This document shows, piece by piece, positions 1 through 7,553 of a stretch of DNA of 16,913 bases (position 1 is its first letter; each line of letters opens with the position of its first letter). This stretch comes from JAGVJT01 sp964513205. GTDB lineage: Bacteria; Pseudomonadota; Gammaproteobacteria; Legionellales; Legionellaceae. The stretch lies in contig CAZELP010000033.1 of the NCBI GenBank assembly GCA_964513205.1, positions 1-16,913 on the forward strand, written 5' to 3'. Under the pieces are notes generated by a model that worked only from the letters and a program-made list of their open reading frames with translations, was not told the DNA's origin and did no database searches. The translations under genes and the position numbers were made by a program.

Positions 1-282
1 AAAATTTTGACAATGCGCTTTATAACCACGACTCACAACTGCAACGCGAAGTCCCTTTTCCAAAAAAGCATGCACAAGAGCGATAACAAGAGGTGTTTTG
101 CCAACGCCACCGGTTGTGATGTTACCGACCACCACAATTGGAATATCAAAGCGAACAGCGAAAAAATGCGTCAACACCCAACGACGACACATCACGACCA
201 GCTGGTAAATCCACATCAGAGGATAAAATATCCCATGTATCACCGTGTGTTTTTGCCAAAAATCCTGGATATAGCGTGTCAT
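1..282 (-). CDS. lpxK: Tetraacyldisaccharide 4'-kinase LpxK, N-terminal part (cut by the window edge)
   Basis: LpxK transfers the gamma-phosphate of ATP to the 4' position of the tetraacyldisaccharide 1-phosphate precursor of lipid A, at the inner face of the inner membrane. Only the first 94 codons are present and the frame runs open off position 1. The protein starts MTRYIQDFWQ and has a hydrophobic, membrane-associating N-terminal stretch (about residues 17-32). The P-loop typical of LpxK follows at about residues 53-64 (GNITTGGVGKTP), then a strand ending in SRGYK, also typical of the family. The ATG overlaps the msbA stop by one base (TGATG on the minus strand), so the two genes are translationally coupled. 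The msbA-lpxK order is the usual one in gammaproteobacteria. Identification is secure although most of the gene lies outside the window. Confidence 0.93.
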   Translation of the reverse strand, partial: MTRYIQDFWQKHTVIHGIFYPLMWIYQLVVMCRRWVLTHFFAVRFDIPIVVVGNITTGGVGKTPLVIALVHAFLEKGLRVAVVSRGYKAHCQNF

Positions 283-2051
283 CAAGCCATCTCTTTGACA
301 AAAGAATCAACATCGAACTGTTGAGTTTGACAGAGTGAAGCATAATGTCCATTTTGATTAAGCAAGGCCTCATGCGTGCCCTCTTCAACCACTCGTCCAT
401 GATGTAAAACAATAATTTTATCAGCATGACGAATCGTTGATAAACGATGCGCAATGATTAAAGTCGTTCTATTTTGCACGACATGATCCAATGCTTTTTG
501 TATATAGTGTTCTGAAGCGGCATCAAGTGCTGATGTAGCTTCATCTAATATGAGAAGAGGAGCGTCTTTTAATATTGCTCGAGCAATCGCGATACGCTGA
601 CGTTGTCCACCTGACAACAAAACTCCATTCTCTCCAACCAAAGTGCGATACCCATCAGGAAGTGCACCAATAAACTCATCTGCATAAGCGAGCTTTGCTG
701 CTCGCTCAATTTCTTCTTGAGAGACATTTTCTCGGCCGTACGCAATATTTCGAGCGATGGTATCGTTGAACAATGTCACTTGCTGACTGACCATTGCCAT
801 TTGCGATCGTAAATCAAATAATGACAATTGCTGAATAGGAACATCATCAAGACAAATCTGTCCTTCATGCACCTCATAAAATCGCGCAATAAGGCTTGAA
901 ATTGTTGTTTTTCCACTCCCTGAATGCCCGACAATGGCAACAGTCTGACCTGGACTCAGTGTAAAACTCACATGATGCAGGACATGTTTATCGGCATGAT
1001 ACCCAAATGAGACATCTTGGAATTCTAGCTTCCCTTTTGCACGTTGTTTTAGCTCGACACCGGCATCATGTTCGACTGATTCATCCAACACCCGAAAAAC
1101 GCTTTCAGCACCAGCCAATCCACGTTGAAAGGTTGCATTTAATGTGGTTAATGTTTTCACCGGTTTGATCAATTGCAGCATGGCCGCAACAATAGCCAAA
1201 AAAGAACCGGCACTAACGGTCACAACAGAAGTCAATTGAATTGCCGCGAAAATAATCATGGCAATCCCCAAACCAATGATGGACTGCACACCAGAAACAT
1301 TAATGGCTTTGCTGATGGCGACCTTCATGTCGTTTCGGCGAGATTGTTCCGTTGCATGATTGAATTTCCCTCGCTCATATGATTCGCCACCAAACATGCG
1401 AACAACTCGGTATCCCTCAATTGCCTCACTTGCAATTTCAGTCACCTCCCCCATTGTTTGTTGAACACGATGACTAATACGACGAATACGTTTGTTTGTA
1501 TAATTAACCAGAACCCCAACACAAGGGATGGTCAGCAAAAATAACACCGACAATTGCCAGCAAATCACCATCATGACGGTCAGCAACCCCACAACCAAAC
1601 AGACATTTTGAACCAAATCAGTTAACGCATCCGCACTAACCTGTGCCACTTGCTCAACATCATATAAAATTTTAGATAAAAGCTGTCCTGAGGTTGCATT
1701 ATCGTAGTAACGAGCAGGTAATTTTAAGATATGAGAAAAAACACGTTGTCGTAAAACATTGACGACCGAGCGCGCAACCCAAGTCATACAATAACTACCC
1801 AACGCACTAATCAATCCCCGAATCATCACGCCCACGAGAATCATCAACGGGATTTTTTGAATGAATGTCATGTCGACCTCAATAAATCCTTTATCGAAAA
1901 AAGGACGCATCAGGTAAGTCAATCCGGCATCAATTCCTGAATATAAAATATTGGCAAAAATGCCTATCAATAACACTTTCCAGAAAGGTTTAACAAAGGT
2001 GAATAAACGAGAATAAAGCACGCGGGCGCTACGATATGGATGATTTTTCAT
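282..2051 (-). CDS. msbA: Lipid A export ABC transporter MsbA (fused permease and ATPase)
   Basis: Half-transporter of the inner membrane. As a homodimer it flips core-lipid A from the cytoplasmic to the periplasmic leaflet using ATP. With the ATG at 2051 it has 589 residues, close to the usual 580-590. The N-terminal half carries the type I exporter membrane domain with about six hydrophobic segments. The C-terminal ATPase domain has Walker A GHSGSGKT (about 375-382), the signature LSGGQ (479-483), Walker B LLILDEATSALD with catalytic Glu about 504, and the switch His about 535 (IIAHRLST). An in-frame GTG six bases upstream (2057) is possible, but a GAG lies five bases before the ATG and fits it better. 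Couples to lpxK through a one-base overlap. Other ABC exporters share the fold, but the lpxK neighbour and length make MsbA the best call. Confidence 0.93.
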   Translation of the reverse strand: MKNHPYRSARVLYSRLFTFVKPFWKVLLIGIFANILYSGIDAGLTYLMRPFFDKGFIEVDMTFIQKIPLMILVGVMIRGLISALGSYCMTWVARSVVNVLRQRVFSHILKLPARYYDNATSGQLLSKILYDVEQVAQVSADALTDLVQNVCLVVGLLTVMMVICWQLSVLFLLTIPCVGVLVNYTNKRIRRISHRVQQTMGEVTEIASEAIEGYRVVRMFGGESYERGKFNHATEQSRRNDMKVAISKAINVSGVQSIIGLGIAMIIFAAIQLTSVVTVSAGSFLAIVAAMLQLIKPVKTLTTLNATFQRGLAGAESVFRVLDESVEHDAGVELKQRAKGKLEFQDVSFGYHADKHVLHHVSFTLSPGQTVAIVGHSGSGKTTISSLIARFYEVHEGQICLDDVPIQQLSLFDLRSQMAMVSQQVTLFNDTIARNIAYGRENVSQEEIERAAKLAYADEFIGALPDGYRTLVGENGVLLSGGQRQRIAIARAILKDAPLLILDEATSALDAASEHYIQKALDHVVQNRTTLIIAHRLSTIRHADKIIVLHHGRVVEEGTHEALLNQNGHYASLCQTQQFDVDSFVKEMA

Positions 2052-2081
2052 GTACACTCAAAGCATGAACTGAAGTTGAAC

Positions 2082-2110
2082 ATTTTACGCTGTTTTACTC
2101 AAATATCCAA
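2082..2110 (-). promoter_or_regulatory. Candidate sigma70-type promoter of msbA-lpxK
   Basis: On the minus strand TTGGAT (2105-2110) is followed after 17 bases by TAAAAT (2082-2087), about 31 bases before the msbA ATG. The -10 matches five of six consensus bases and the -35 only three, so this is plausible rather than firm. It lies back to back with the promoter proposed for the divergent secreted-protein gene. Confidence 0.4.
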
Positions 2111-2118
2111 TAAAGATC

Positions 2119-2147
2119 TTGTGCAGTCAATCGGATTGTATTATAAT
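2119..2147 (+). promoter_or_regulatory. Candidate sigma70-type promoter of the small secreted-protein gene
   Basis: TTGTGC (2119-2124), a 17-base spacer and a perfect TATAAT (2142-2147) lie 24 bases before the start codon at 2171. The -35 is weak (three of six) but the -10 and the spacing are ideal. The -10 region is near-palindromic and also reads TATAAT on the minus strand. Confidence 0.55.
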
Positions 2148-2170
2148 TGAACAAATTTTAAAAGGAGAAC

Positions 2171-2572
2171 ATGATGTACCGATCCATGAAAATGATTATG
2201 GGGCTAACATTAGGACTTGTTGCTCAAACATCGGCTTTGGCAAGTCCAAAACAGCTCATCACACATAATCTGACCGATTATGAATCTAATGCGTTTGTAG
2301 CGGGGATAGTTCCATCACCCCATCCAACAAAGGCGCACAGTGATGGCAAGGTTTCTTGGGCAGCAGTACGCATGTCCTGTTTTGGTCATATTGTTGACGA
2401 CAAATGTACGGCAATCATTAAAATTGCAACAGAAACAGAAAATCCAATCGAAATTGGAACCGTTGAGCTCAATGTGGAAACCGGCGAAATCACACCCAAA
2501 GAAATTCACAACAATGGATACAAAGTGATTGTGAATGGAGTCGCAGAATCGACCGTCTCTGTAGACAATTGA
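2171..2572 (+). CDS. Small secreted protein of unknown function
   Basis: A 133-residue protein with a clear Sec signal peptide: a Met/Lys/Arg-containing N terminus, a hydrophobic core (about residues 8-20) and an Ala-Leu-Ala site, so cleavage is expected after residue 24. The mature part, about 109 residues, is soluble, has no lipobox, and carries two cysteines (in MSCFGH and DDKCTA) that could form a disulfide. Later stretches such as IEIGTVELNVETGEITPKEI look like a small beta-rich fold. From memory it resembles short exported proteins seen repeatedly in Legionella; I could not verify this. The ribosome site AGGAG (2163-2167) is only three bases from the ATG at 2171 but six from the in-frame ATG at 2174, so the true start may be 2174. 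It appears to be a single-gene unit between a promoter and a hairpin. No function can be stated. Confidence 0.75.
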   Translation: MMYRSMKMIMGLTLGLVAQTSALASPKQLITHNLTDYESNAFVAGIVPSPHPTKAHSDGKVSWAAVRMSCFGHIVDDKCTAIIKIATETENPIEIGTVELNVETGEITPKEIHNNGYKVIVNGVAESTVSVDN

Positions 2573-2596
2573 GAGTCGAGAGCTTCACAGACACTG

Positions 2597-2638
2597 AAAA
2601 ACACATCTCACAAACACGTTTAAATGTTTGTGAGATGT
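2597..2638 (-). terminator. Intrinsic terminator hairpin between convergent genes
   Basis: A perfect 14-bp inverted repeat (arms 2603-2616 and 2625-2638, ACATCTCACAAACA and its complement) encloses an eight-base loop. Read on the minus strand it is followed almost at once by five Ts (complement of 2597-2601), so it fits Rho-independent termination of the FadL-like gene that ends at 2654. The plus-strand side has no T-tract, so it would terminate the secreted-protein gene less well. Confidence 0.75.
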
Positions 2639-2653
2639 ACATCAAAGACGCCG

Positions 2654-4051
2654 TTACTTTGTTATAGGATGATGAGCTGCAGCATCAAAATTCCAAACGG
2701 CTTGAATACCCGCCAATTGAGCATGATTCATCGCTTTTGCTTGAATGTTAACAGAAGACAGCTCATCAAACACCTGTGTTTTATCGATAGGTGCAGACCC
2801 AATTCCAAATAAATAAGTGTATCCAACATCAAGCCCCAAAGCAGGAGTGACCTGATAATGCAAACCTGCCGACAAAGCCCAGCGATCCACATCAGGAAGA
2901 CGTATATCTCGCTCAGCATTAACTGTTGGCGTTTGGTCATATCCTCCGCCCAATCTCACCATAAGACGCTCATTAATGTGGTAATTTCCACCCAAAGCCG
3001 CACGCCAAGTATCTCGATAATGCTGAGGAGTAACCAAATTAATTGGGGCTTGCTCGCTTGATTCAACCGAAAATCCAGCCACATTATAAAGTTCTATGGT
3101 CTCAAAAGAGCTCCAACCCGTATATAAAACAGAGCCAAGAAGAGCAAATTTTTCAGTGATATCTTGGTAAGCACTCAAAGTAACAACATCTGGCAACGCA
3201 ACATAATTGCTATACAAGCCATCTAGCTTATACTCTTCGAAAGGATTGGTTAAACTCGGCGAGGCAAGACGCCCTTTCAAAATACTATGTCCTTCAAACT
3301 GATGCTTCATTTGAGATTGATAGTTCAAACCGATGCGCGTGTGGTTGTGATTGAACAAAGCCAGAAGCCCTGTATGGAAACCCACTCCAATAGAAGAGCC
3401 TTCATTATTGCTAGATGAATCAAACAACGTCGGCGTCACGGGCACACCTAAACTTTCTAAATATTGAAGCGCTGCGGGCGACCCAGCCACACCATCAAAT
3501 TTAACGTCCGCATATTGGAGATCAAGTCCCGCCCCAAATGCCAAATGATCGGTCAATAACACGCCCATTTCAGGGGATATATCAGCCGTCAGAAGCTTAG
3601 TTAATGTGGCTGCATAGCGAGTAGCAGCATCCTCAGGCCAATTCGTTGAAAGCCCAAAAGGAGAGATCACACTAAGCCCGAAAACGGCACGAGGTCCGAG
3701 TGGGTGACTGATGTGAAGAGCCGGAACAATCGCCTGTTGCCCACCGGATTGTTTAACAAAAGATTGCTGATAAGGAGGTAAATCTTCTGTGGTATATGTA
3801 CTGATTCCTGAAATTTTTGACACCGGCATGACACCGACACCACTTAAAAGCGCTTCGTTTTTTTGTAAAAGAACTAAGCCGGCAGGGTTGTACCAGCCAA
3901 TGGAGGCATCTTGAGCCTCTGCCGCAGCTCCGGCAGCAAAAATTCCGACCTCAGCCGCACTGCCTTCTGTATACAACGAAAAGCCTCCTGCATACCCCAA
4001 AGAAGTTGCCTTAATCAGCAATGCCAAGGTTGTTAAACGCAGTTTCTTCAC
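2654..4051 (-). CDS. FadL/OmpP1/TodX-family outer-membrane transporter
   Basis: Predicted 14-strand outer-membrane barrel for uptake of long-chain fatty acids or other hydrophobic compounds. With the GTG at 4051 the product has 465 residues. A signal peptide (residues 1-21) should be cut before GGFSLYTEG. The following N-terminal hatch has the family pattern: GF, a Ser-Ala pair, alternating Ala/Gly, then DAS (48-50) and NPAG (55-58). The rest alternates polar and aromatic residues as in beta strands. The GTG was chosen because GGAGG (4060-4064 on the minus strand) lies eight bases upstream. The ATG at 4081 would place ten charged residues before the signal peptide and has no such site. Oddities are a Lys inside the signal's hydrophobic core and about ten residues after the expected C-terminal aromatic (AVWNF). 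The substrate is not predictable; the leucine/acyl-CoA genes nearby are only suggestive. Confidence 0.88.
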   Translation of the reverse strand: MKKLRLTTLALLIKATSLGYAGGFSLYTEGSAAEVGIFAAGAAAEAQDASIGWYNPAGLVLLQKNEALLSGVGVMPVSKISGISTYTTEDLPPYQQSFVKQSGGQQAIVPALHISHPLGPRAVFGLSVISPFGLSTNWPEDAATRYAATLTKLLTADISPEMGVLLTDHLAFGAGLDLQYADVKFDGVAGSPAALQYLESLGVPVTPTLFDSSSNNEGSSIGVGFHTGLLALFNHNHTRIGLNYQSQMKHQFEGHSILKGRLASPSLTNPFEEYKLDGLYSNYVALPDVVTLSAYQDITEKFALLGSVLYTGWSSFETIELYNVAGFSVESSEQAPINLVTPQHYRDTWRAALGGNYHINERLMVRLGGGYDQTPTVNAERDIRLPDVDRWALSAGLHYQVTPALGLDVGYTYLFGIGSAPIDKTQVFDELSSVNIQAKAMNHAQLAGIQAVWNFDAAAHHPITK

Positions 4052-4119
4052 GCCATGTTCCTCCCGAACGACCAATTGCAAACAGGCTATGCTGCCAAAA
4101 TAAAATATTCCTGTCTACC

Positions 4120-4141
4120 GATTTTTTTATGTAAAAAAATC
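4120..4141. repeat. Perfect AT-rich palindrome in a divergent promoter region
   Basis: Ten-base arms GATTTTTTTA and TAAAAAAATC flank a two-base centre TG. The palindrome lies between the 5' ends of the FadL-like gene and lysAC, 69 bases upstream of the FadL start and 85 upstream of lysAC. It is not placed to terminate either gene. It could extrude a cruciform, bind a regulator or bend the DNA; nothing in the sequence decides between these. Confidence 0.5.
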
Positions 4142-4167
4142 CCATCCATAATGGACCTCTAAAATTC

Positions 4168-4196
4168 TTGTCATGACTCACTCGACATGCTAGTGT
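4168..4196 (+). promoter_or_regulatory. Candidate promoter of lysAC
   Basis: TTGTCA (4168-4173, five of six consensus) is followed after 17 bases by TAGTGT (4191-4196, weak) preceded by an extended -10 TG (4188-4189). The start codon lies 30 bases downstream. The 8-bp palindrome GTCATGAC (4170-4177) overlaps the -35 and could be an operator, but it is short. No lysine-riboswitch-sized leader exists here. Confidence 0.4.
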
Positions 4197-4226
4197 TGTA
4201 CTGTTTTTCTCCATTTTAGGACCGCT

Positions 4227-6788
4227 ATGCAACAAATCGTGACCAAATTTGGCGGGACAAGTGTCTCGAGTCGTCAGATGTGGGATTGTATCCTAGACAT
4301 CACCCAACGACATCTTAAAACAAATGTGCAACCGGTAATTGTCTGTTCAGCGTTAACCCAAGCTTCAAATAAGCTTGAAAAATTGGTTGACGCAGCGCTG
4401 ATCAACGAACATCAAGGTTTACTTGCTGAACTGATGGATGAGCATTGCTCTTTGGCAAAAGCACTTGATGTGCCAGATACATTGATTCAAAAAGACTTTG
4501 CACAATTGACACAATGGTTAACCGGCATATCTCTTTTAAATGAGGCTCCAGCAAAAACCAAAGCCCAAGTTTTAAGTTTAGGCGAACTCATGATGACTCG
4601 CCTTGGACATGCCTTTTTACAAAAAAACGGACTTAAATGTTTATGGTTTGATGCGAGAGACGCGCTCACAACCATCACCATTCCCCACGTACATGACACA
4701 AATTACCTAGCAGCACGTTGCGATCCTAAACCTAATCCAAGCTTATCTGCAAAACTTGCAGAAAGTGGGTATGATGTCATCATCACTCAAGGTTTTATTG
4801 CGCGAAATGAGGAGGGTGAAACTGTACTTCTGGGACGAGGTGGGTCTGATACCTCTGCCGCATTACTTTCTGCTATTTTAAATGCAAAATGCTGTGAGAT
4901 ATGGACTGACGTACCCGGTATTTATACCGCCAATCCTCATCAACTTCCTCAGGCAAGACTTCTGAAAAAACTCAATTATGACGAAGCGCAAGAAATCGCA
5001 TCGATGGGTGCAAAAGTTCTACATCCACCATGCATTCCGCCTGTGCGAAAAGCGCATATTCCAATGGCGGTCAAATACACTAAAATGCCAGATCACTCCG
5101 GCACCCAAATCACTCATGAAAGCGATAATAACGCCCCCCCTATTAAATCAATCCAAGTGAAACACAGCATCACATTGATATCGATTGATACATTAAATAT
5201 GTGGCAGCAAGTCGGCTTTTTGTCGGATGTTTTCGCCACATTTAAAACACATGGATTCTCTGTTGATTTACTTTCCTCGTCTGAATTTAATGTGACGGTC
5301 TCACTTGATAGCAATATCAAGTGGAAAAATCGAGAATCTCTAGAAGCTTTGGTCGATGATTTAAATCAATTTTGTCGGGCTAAAATTATTGAGCCATGCA
5401 GCGCCGTGAGTTTGGTTGGTCACCATATCCGCACAGTGCTGCCTCAATTAGGCCCAACATTAGAAGTATTTGAAGCCAAACAAATCTATTTAATGTCCTT
5501 GGCTTCCAACGATCTTAACCTTACTTTTGTTGTGGACGAATCTCAGGCAGATAAACTTTGTCAGGAGTTACACGCCCTATTAATCGACAATAATCCACAA
5601 AGCTTCTACTATTCACCCAGTTGGCAAGAGCAATTTGGAGAACCGTGCGTGCACCAAAACCCGTGGTGGATAGAAGCACAGCCCAAGCTTTTAAATTTAG
5701 CACAAGCGCACTCCCCCTGCTACGTTTACCATGCCCCCACCTTGCTTGAAAAATGTCATGCTTTAAAAACACTGAAGGCGATTAATCAGCTTTTTTACGC
5801 GATCAAAGCCAATCCTAATCCAGATATCATTCGTTTATTGGCTACAGAAAATATTGGTTTTGAATGTGTCTCCATTCAAGAGCTCCAACTGATTTTCTCA
5901 CTTGTCCCTGATATCGCAGCAGAGCGCATCTTGTTTACGCCCAACTTTGCGGCGAGACATGAGTATGCATTCGCATTAGAAAAAGGATGTCATGTTACCA
6001 TCGATAGCCTTTATCCTCTTGAAAATTGGGGAGATTTGTTTACAGGAAAAAATATTTTATTGCGAATAGACCCAGGCTGTGGCGCGGGTCATCACAAATA
6101 TGTGTGCACGGGCGGAAATGAGTCTAAATTTGGCATCACAAAAGATCAGATTTTAAAAGCAAAAACACTGGCCGAATCTCAAAATATCACCGTAGTAGGA
6201 CTGCATGCTCATTCTGGAAGTGGTATTCTCTCAATCGAGCTTTGGCAACAAACCGCAATGATGCTTGCAGAAGAAATTGTGCATTTCCCCGAAGTACGCT
6301 ACTTAAACTTAGGAGGTGGACTCGGTGTTGTCGATAAACCAGGACAACGCCCCATCGATCTGGCTGCACTAGACGAAGCGCTATTGGCGGTAAAATCTCG
6401 CTATCAACATGTCTCTTTTTGGCTTGAGCCTGGACGCTATTTCGTCGCAGAAAGTGGCGTAATTTTGGCAAAAGTAACCCAAAGTAAAGCGAAAGGTCGA
6501 GTCCATTTTGTGGGCATTGAAACCGGCATGAATTCACTTATTCGGCCTGTTTTATATGGCGCTTACCACGAAATCGTTAACCTCACTCGACTAGACGAGG
6601 AAAAAACCACATTCGCACACATTGTTGGGCCTATTTGCGAATCAGCCGATACGTTGGGTTACGATCGCAAACTCCCACGCACGCTCGAAAACGATGTGTT
6701 ACTCATCGCCAATACGGGTGCTTATGGTCATTGTATGAGCTCATCTTACAACTTAAGACCCGCTGCAAAAGAAATTATGATGGAGTAA
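4227..6788 (+). CDS. lysAC: Bifunctional aspartate kinase / diaminopimelate decarboxylase
   Basis: One 853-residue cytosolic polypeptide carries the first and last steps of lysine synthesis: phosphorylation of aspartate and decarboxylation of meso-diaminopimelate to lysine. The kinase part begins with KFGGTS (7-12) and holds GRGGSD (203-208) and a WTDVPGIYTANP substrate loop. Two ACT-like regulatory segments follow at about 310-450. From about 490 the fold-type III PLP decarboxylase begins, with PLP lysine K527 (FYAIKANPNP), HSGSG (662-666), a GGGLGV phosphate loop, EPGRYFVAESG, Cys804 (CESAD) and a C-terminal GAYGHCMSSSYN. AGGA (4218-4221) lies five bases before the ATG. The fusion is a known architecture in Xanthomonadaceae and some other gammaproteobacteria. 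All main catalytic motifs of both halves look intact. The 3' end overlaps the convergent methyltransferase gene by 14 bases. Confidence 0.95.
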   Translation: MQQIVTKFGGTSVSSRQMWDCILDITQRHLKTNVQPVIVCSALTQASNKLEKLVDAALINEHQGLLAELMDEHCSLAKALDVPDTLIQKDFAQLTQWLTGISLLNEAPAKTKAQVLSLGELMMTRLGHAFLQKNGLKCLWFDARDALTTITIPHVHDTNYLAARCDPKPNPSLSAKLAESGYDVIITQGFIARNEEGETVLLGRGGSDTSAALLSAILNAKCCEIWTDVPGIYTANPHQLPQARLLKKLNYDEAQEIASMGAKVLHPPCIPPVRKAHIPMAVKYTKMPDHSGTQITHESDNNAPPIKSIQVKHSITLISIDTLNMWQQVGFLSDVFATFKTHGFSVDLLSSSEFNVTVSLDSNIKWKNRESLEALVDDLNQFCRAKIIEPCSAVSLVGHHIRTVLPQLGPTLEVFEAKQIYLMSLASNDLNLTFVVDESQADKLCQELHALLIDNNPQSFYYSPSWQEQFGEPCVHQNPWWIEAQPKLLNLAQAHSPCYVYHAPTLLEKCHALKTLKAINQLFYAIKANPNPDIIRLLATENIGFECVSIQELQLIFSLVPDIAAERILFTPNFAARHEYAFALEKGCHVTIDSLYPLENWGDLFTGKNILLRIDPGCGAGHHKYVCTGGNESKFGITKDQILKAKTLAESQNITVVGLHAHSGSGILSIELWQQTAMMLAEEIVHFPEVRYLNLGGGLGVVDKPGQRPIDLAALDEALLAVKSRYQHVSFWLEPGRYFVAESGVILAKVTQSKAKGRVHFVGIETGMNSLIRPVLYGAYHEIVNLTRLDEEKTTFAHIVGPICESADTLGYDRKLPRTLENDVLLIANTGAYGHCMSSSYNLRPAAKEIMME

Positions 6789-7479
6789 TTACGCACGTAT
6801 TTGCCCATACACGCAACATCGCATTACCTTTGGGGTACAGTGAAAATGGCACTTCACGTACCTCAACACCATAATTTTCCTGCTGTAAAGCCATCAGAAC
6901 CGGACCAAGCAATGAAGACGCTTCTCCAGCCCTATTGATAATGGGGAAAATTCGAACCTCATGCGCCACACGAGACAATTCTTTAATTGCTTCGACATGC
7001 TCCGCAACCAGGATTTGCGCTTTTTCTTGACTAAAATTTGTAAAAAAACAATGTGAGCTTAACGCATATTGAAATGTCGCGTTTTCAAAAGACAGAGGCA
7101 GTTGAGCAGAAAGATAACGGCCTTCATTGACTCCTTCAACAAAATCATCAAAAAAAAGCACACAACCTGCTCTCCGAGCTTCAATAAAAGACTCAAGGCC
7201 CCCATAAAATGAGGTATCAAGTTGATATTGATCGGCCCGAAGCTCTTTGACTCGAAGGTCAAATAATCGAGTCACTTCTCTTTTCAGTTCATTCAAAGGC
7301 AGTGCAAAGAGCGAATCACAACTCACCACATTCTGCTGTTTTTGACGATGCACTATTGCGTTGATGGCAGTGGGACCACACCCGTATTCCAAAATTGAGG
7401 AATGAAATACGTCTTCGGTCAAATCAAACATGGCTTGGTATTCCTGAATCCCCTGCCCCCATAACACCAATTTACGCAT
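6775..7479 (-). CDS. Class I SAM-dependent methyltransferase-like protein, substrate unknown
   Basis: A 234-residue soluble protein. Near the N terminus a WGQ..EYQAMFDL segment is followed by a glycine-rich motif I, ILEYGCGPTAIN (29-40), where SAM would bind. A possible acidic residue of motif II follows in VVSCDSLF (51-58). Later LPLSFENATFQYALSSHCFFTN (128-148) resembles methyltransferase motif IV/post-IV, then EVRIFPI (174-180) and a C-terminal strand pair with PKGNAMLRV (216-224). This order matches a broad uncharacterised bacterial methyltransferase family I know only in outline. The start at 7479 was chosen over a frame running to 7608 because GAGAGGG lies about five bases upstream. The longer version would also overlap the divergent dehydrogenase start. 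It is divergent from the leucine operon (74-base gap) and convergent with lysAC, but need not belong to either pathway. Confidence 0.75.
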   Translation of the reverse strand: MRKLVLWGQGIQEYQAMFDLTEDVFHSSILEYGCGPTAINAIVHRQKQQNVVSCDSLFALPLNELKREVTRLFDLRVKELRADQYQLDTSFYGGLESFIEARRAGCVLFFDDFVEGVNEGRYLSAQLPLSFENATFQYALSSHCFFTNFSQEKAQILVAEHVEAIKELSRVAHEVRIFPIINRAGEASSLLGPVLMALQQENYGVEVREVPFSLYPKGNAMLRVWANTCVITPS

Positions 7480-7491
7480 ATCGTCCCTCTC

Positions 7492-7520
7492 TTCACAATG
7501 TGATTGATGCAGGGTATAGT
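7492..7520 (+). promoter_or_regulatory. Sigma70-type promoter of the leucine-degradation operon
   Basis: TTCACA (7492-7497) and TATAGT (7515-7520) are separated by 17 bases and each match five of six consensus bases. The start codon of the first gene lies 33 bases downstream. This is the best promoter match in the window. The same 74-base gap must also hold the promoter of the divergent methyltransferase gene, so the two may compete. I saw no convincing operator repeat for a MerR- or TetR-type regulator. Confidence 0.65.
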
Positions 7521-7553
7521 CTATCGTATTTGATTGAGAAATAGGAAGTTTAT

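Noticed and set aside
7..338. Plus-strand open frames at the window start
   Set aside because: The region is explained by lpxK and the end of msbA on the minus strand, with clear motifs.
4052..4226. Possible lysine riboswitch or attenuator upstream of lysAC
   Set aside because: After the proposed promoter only about 30 bases remain before the ATG, too few for either, and no leader-peptide or aptamer-like structure was seen.
6187..6537. Open frame of 116 codons on the minus strand inside lysAC
   Set aside because: It lies wholly opposite the conserved decarboxylase domain, has no ribosome site of note and an unlikely composition; it is a shadow frame.
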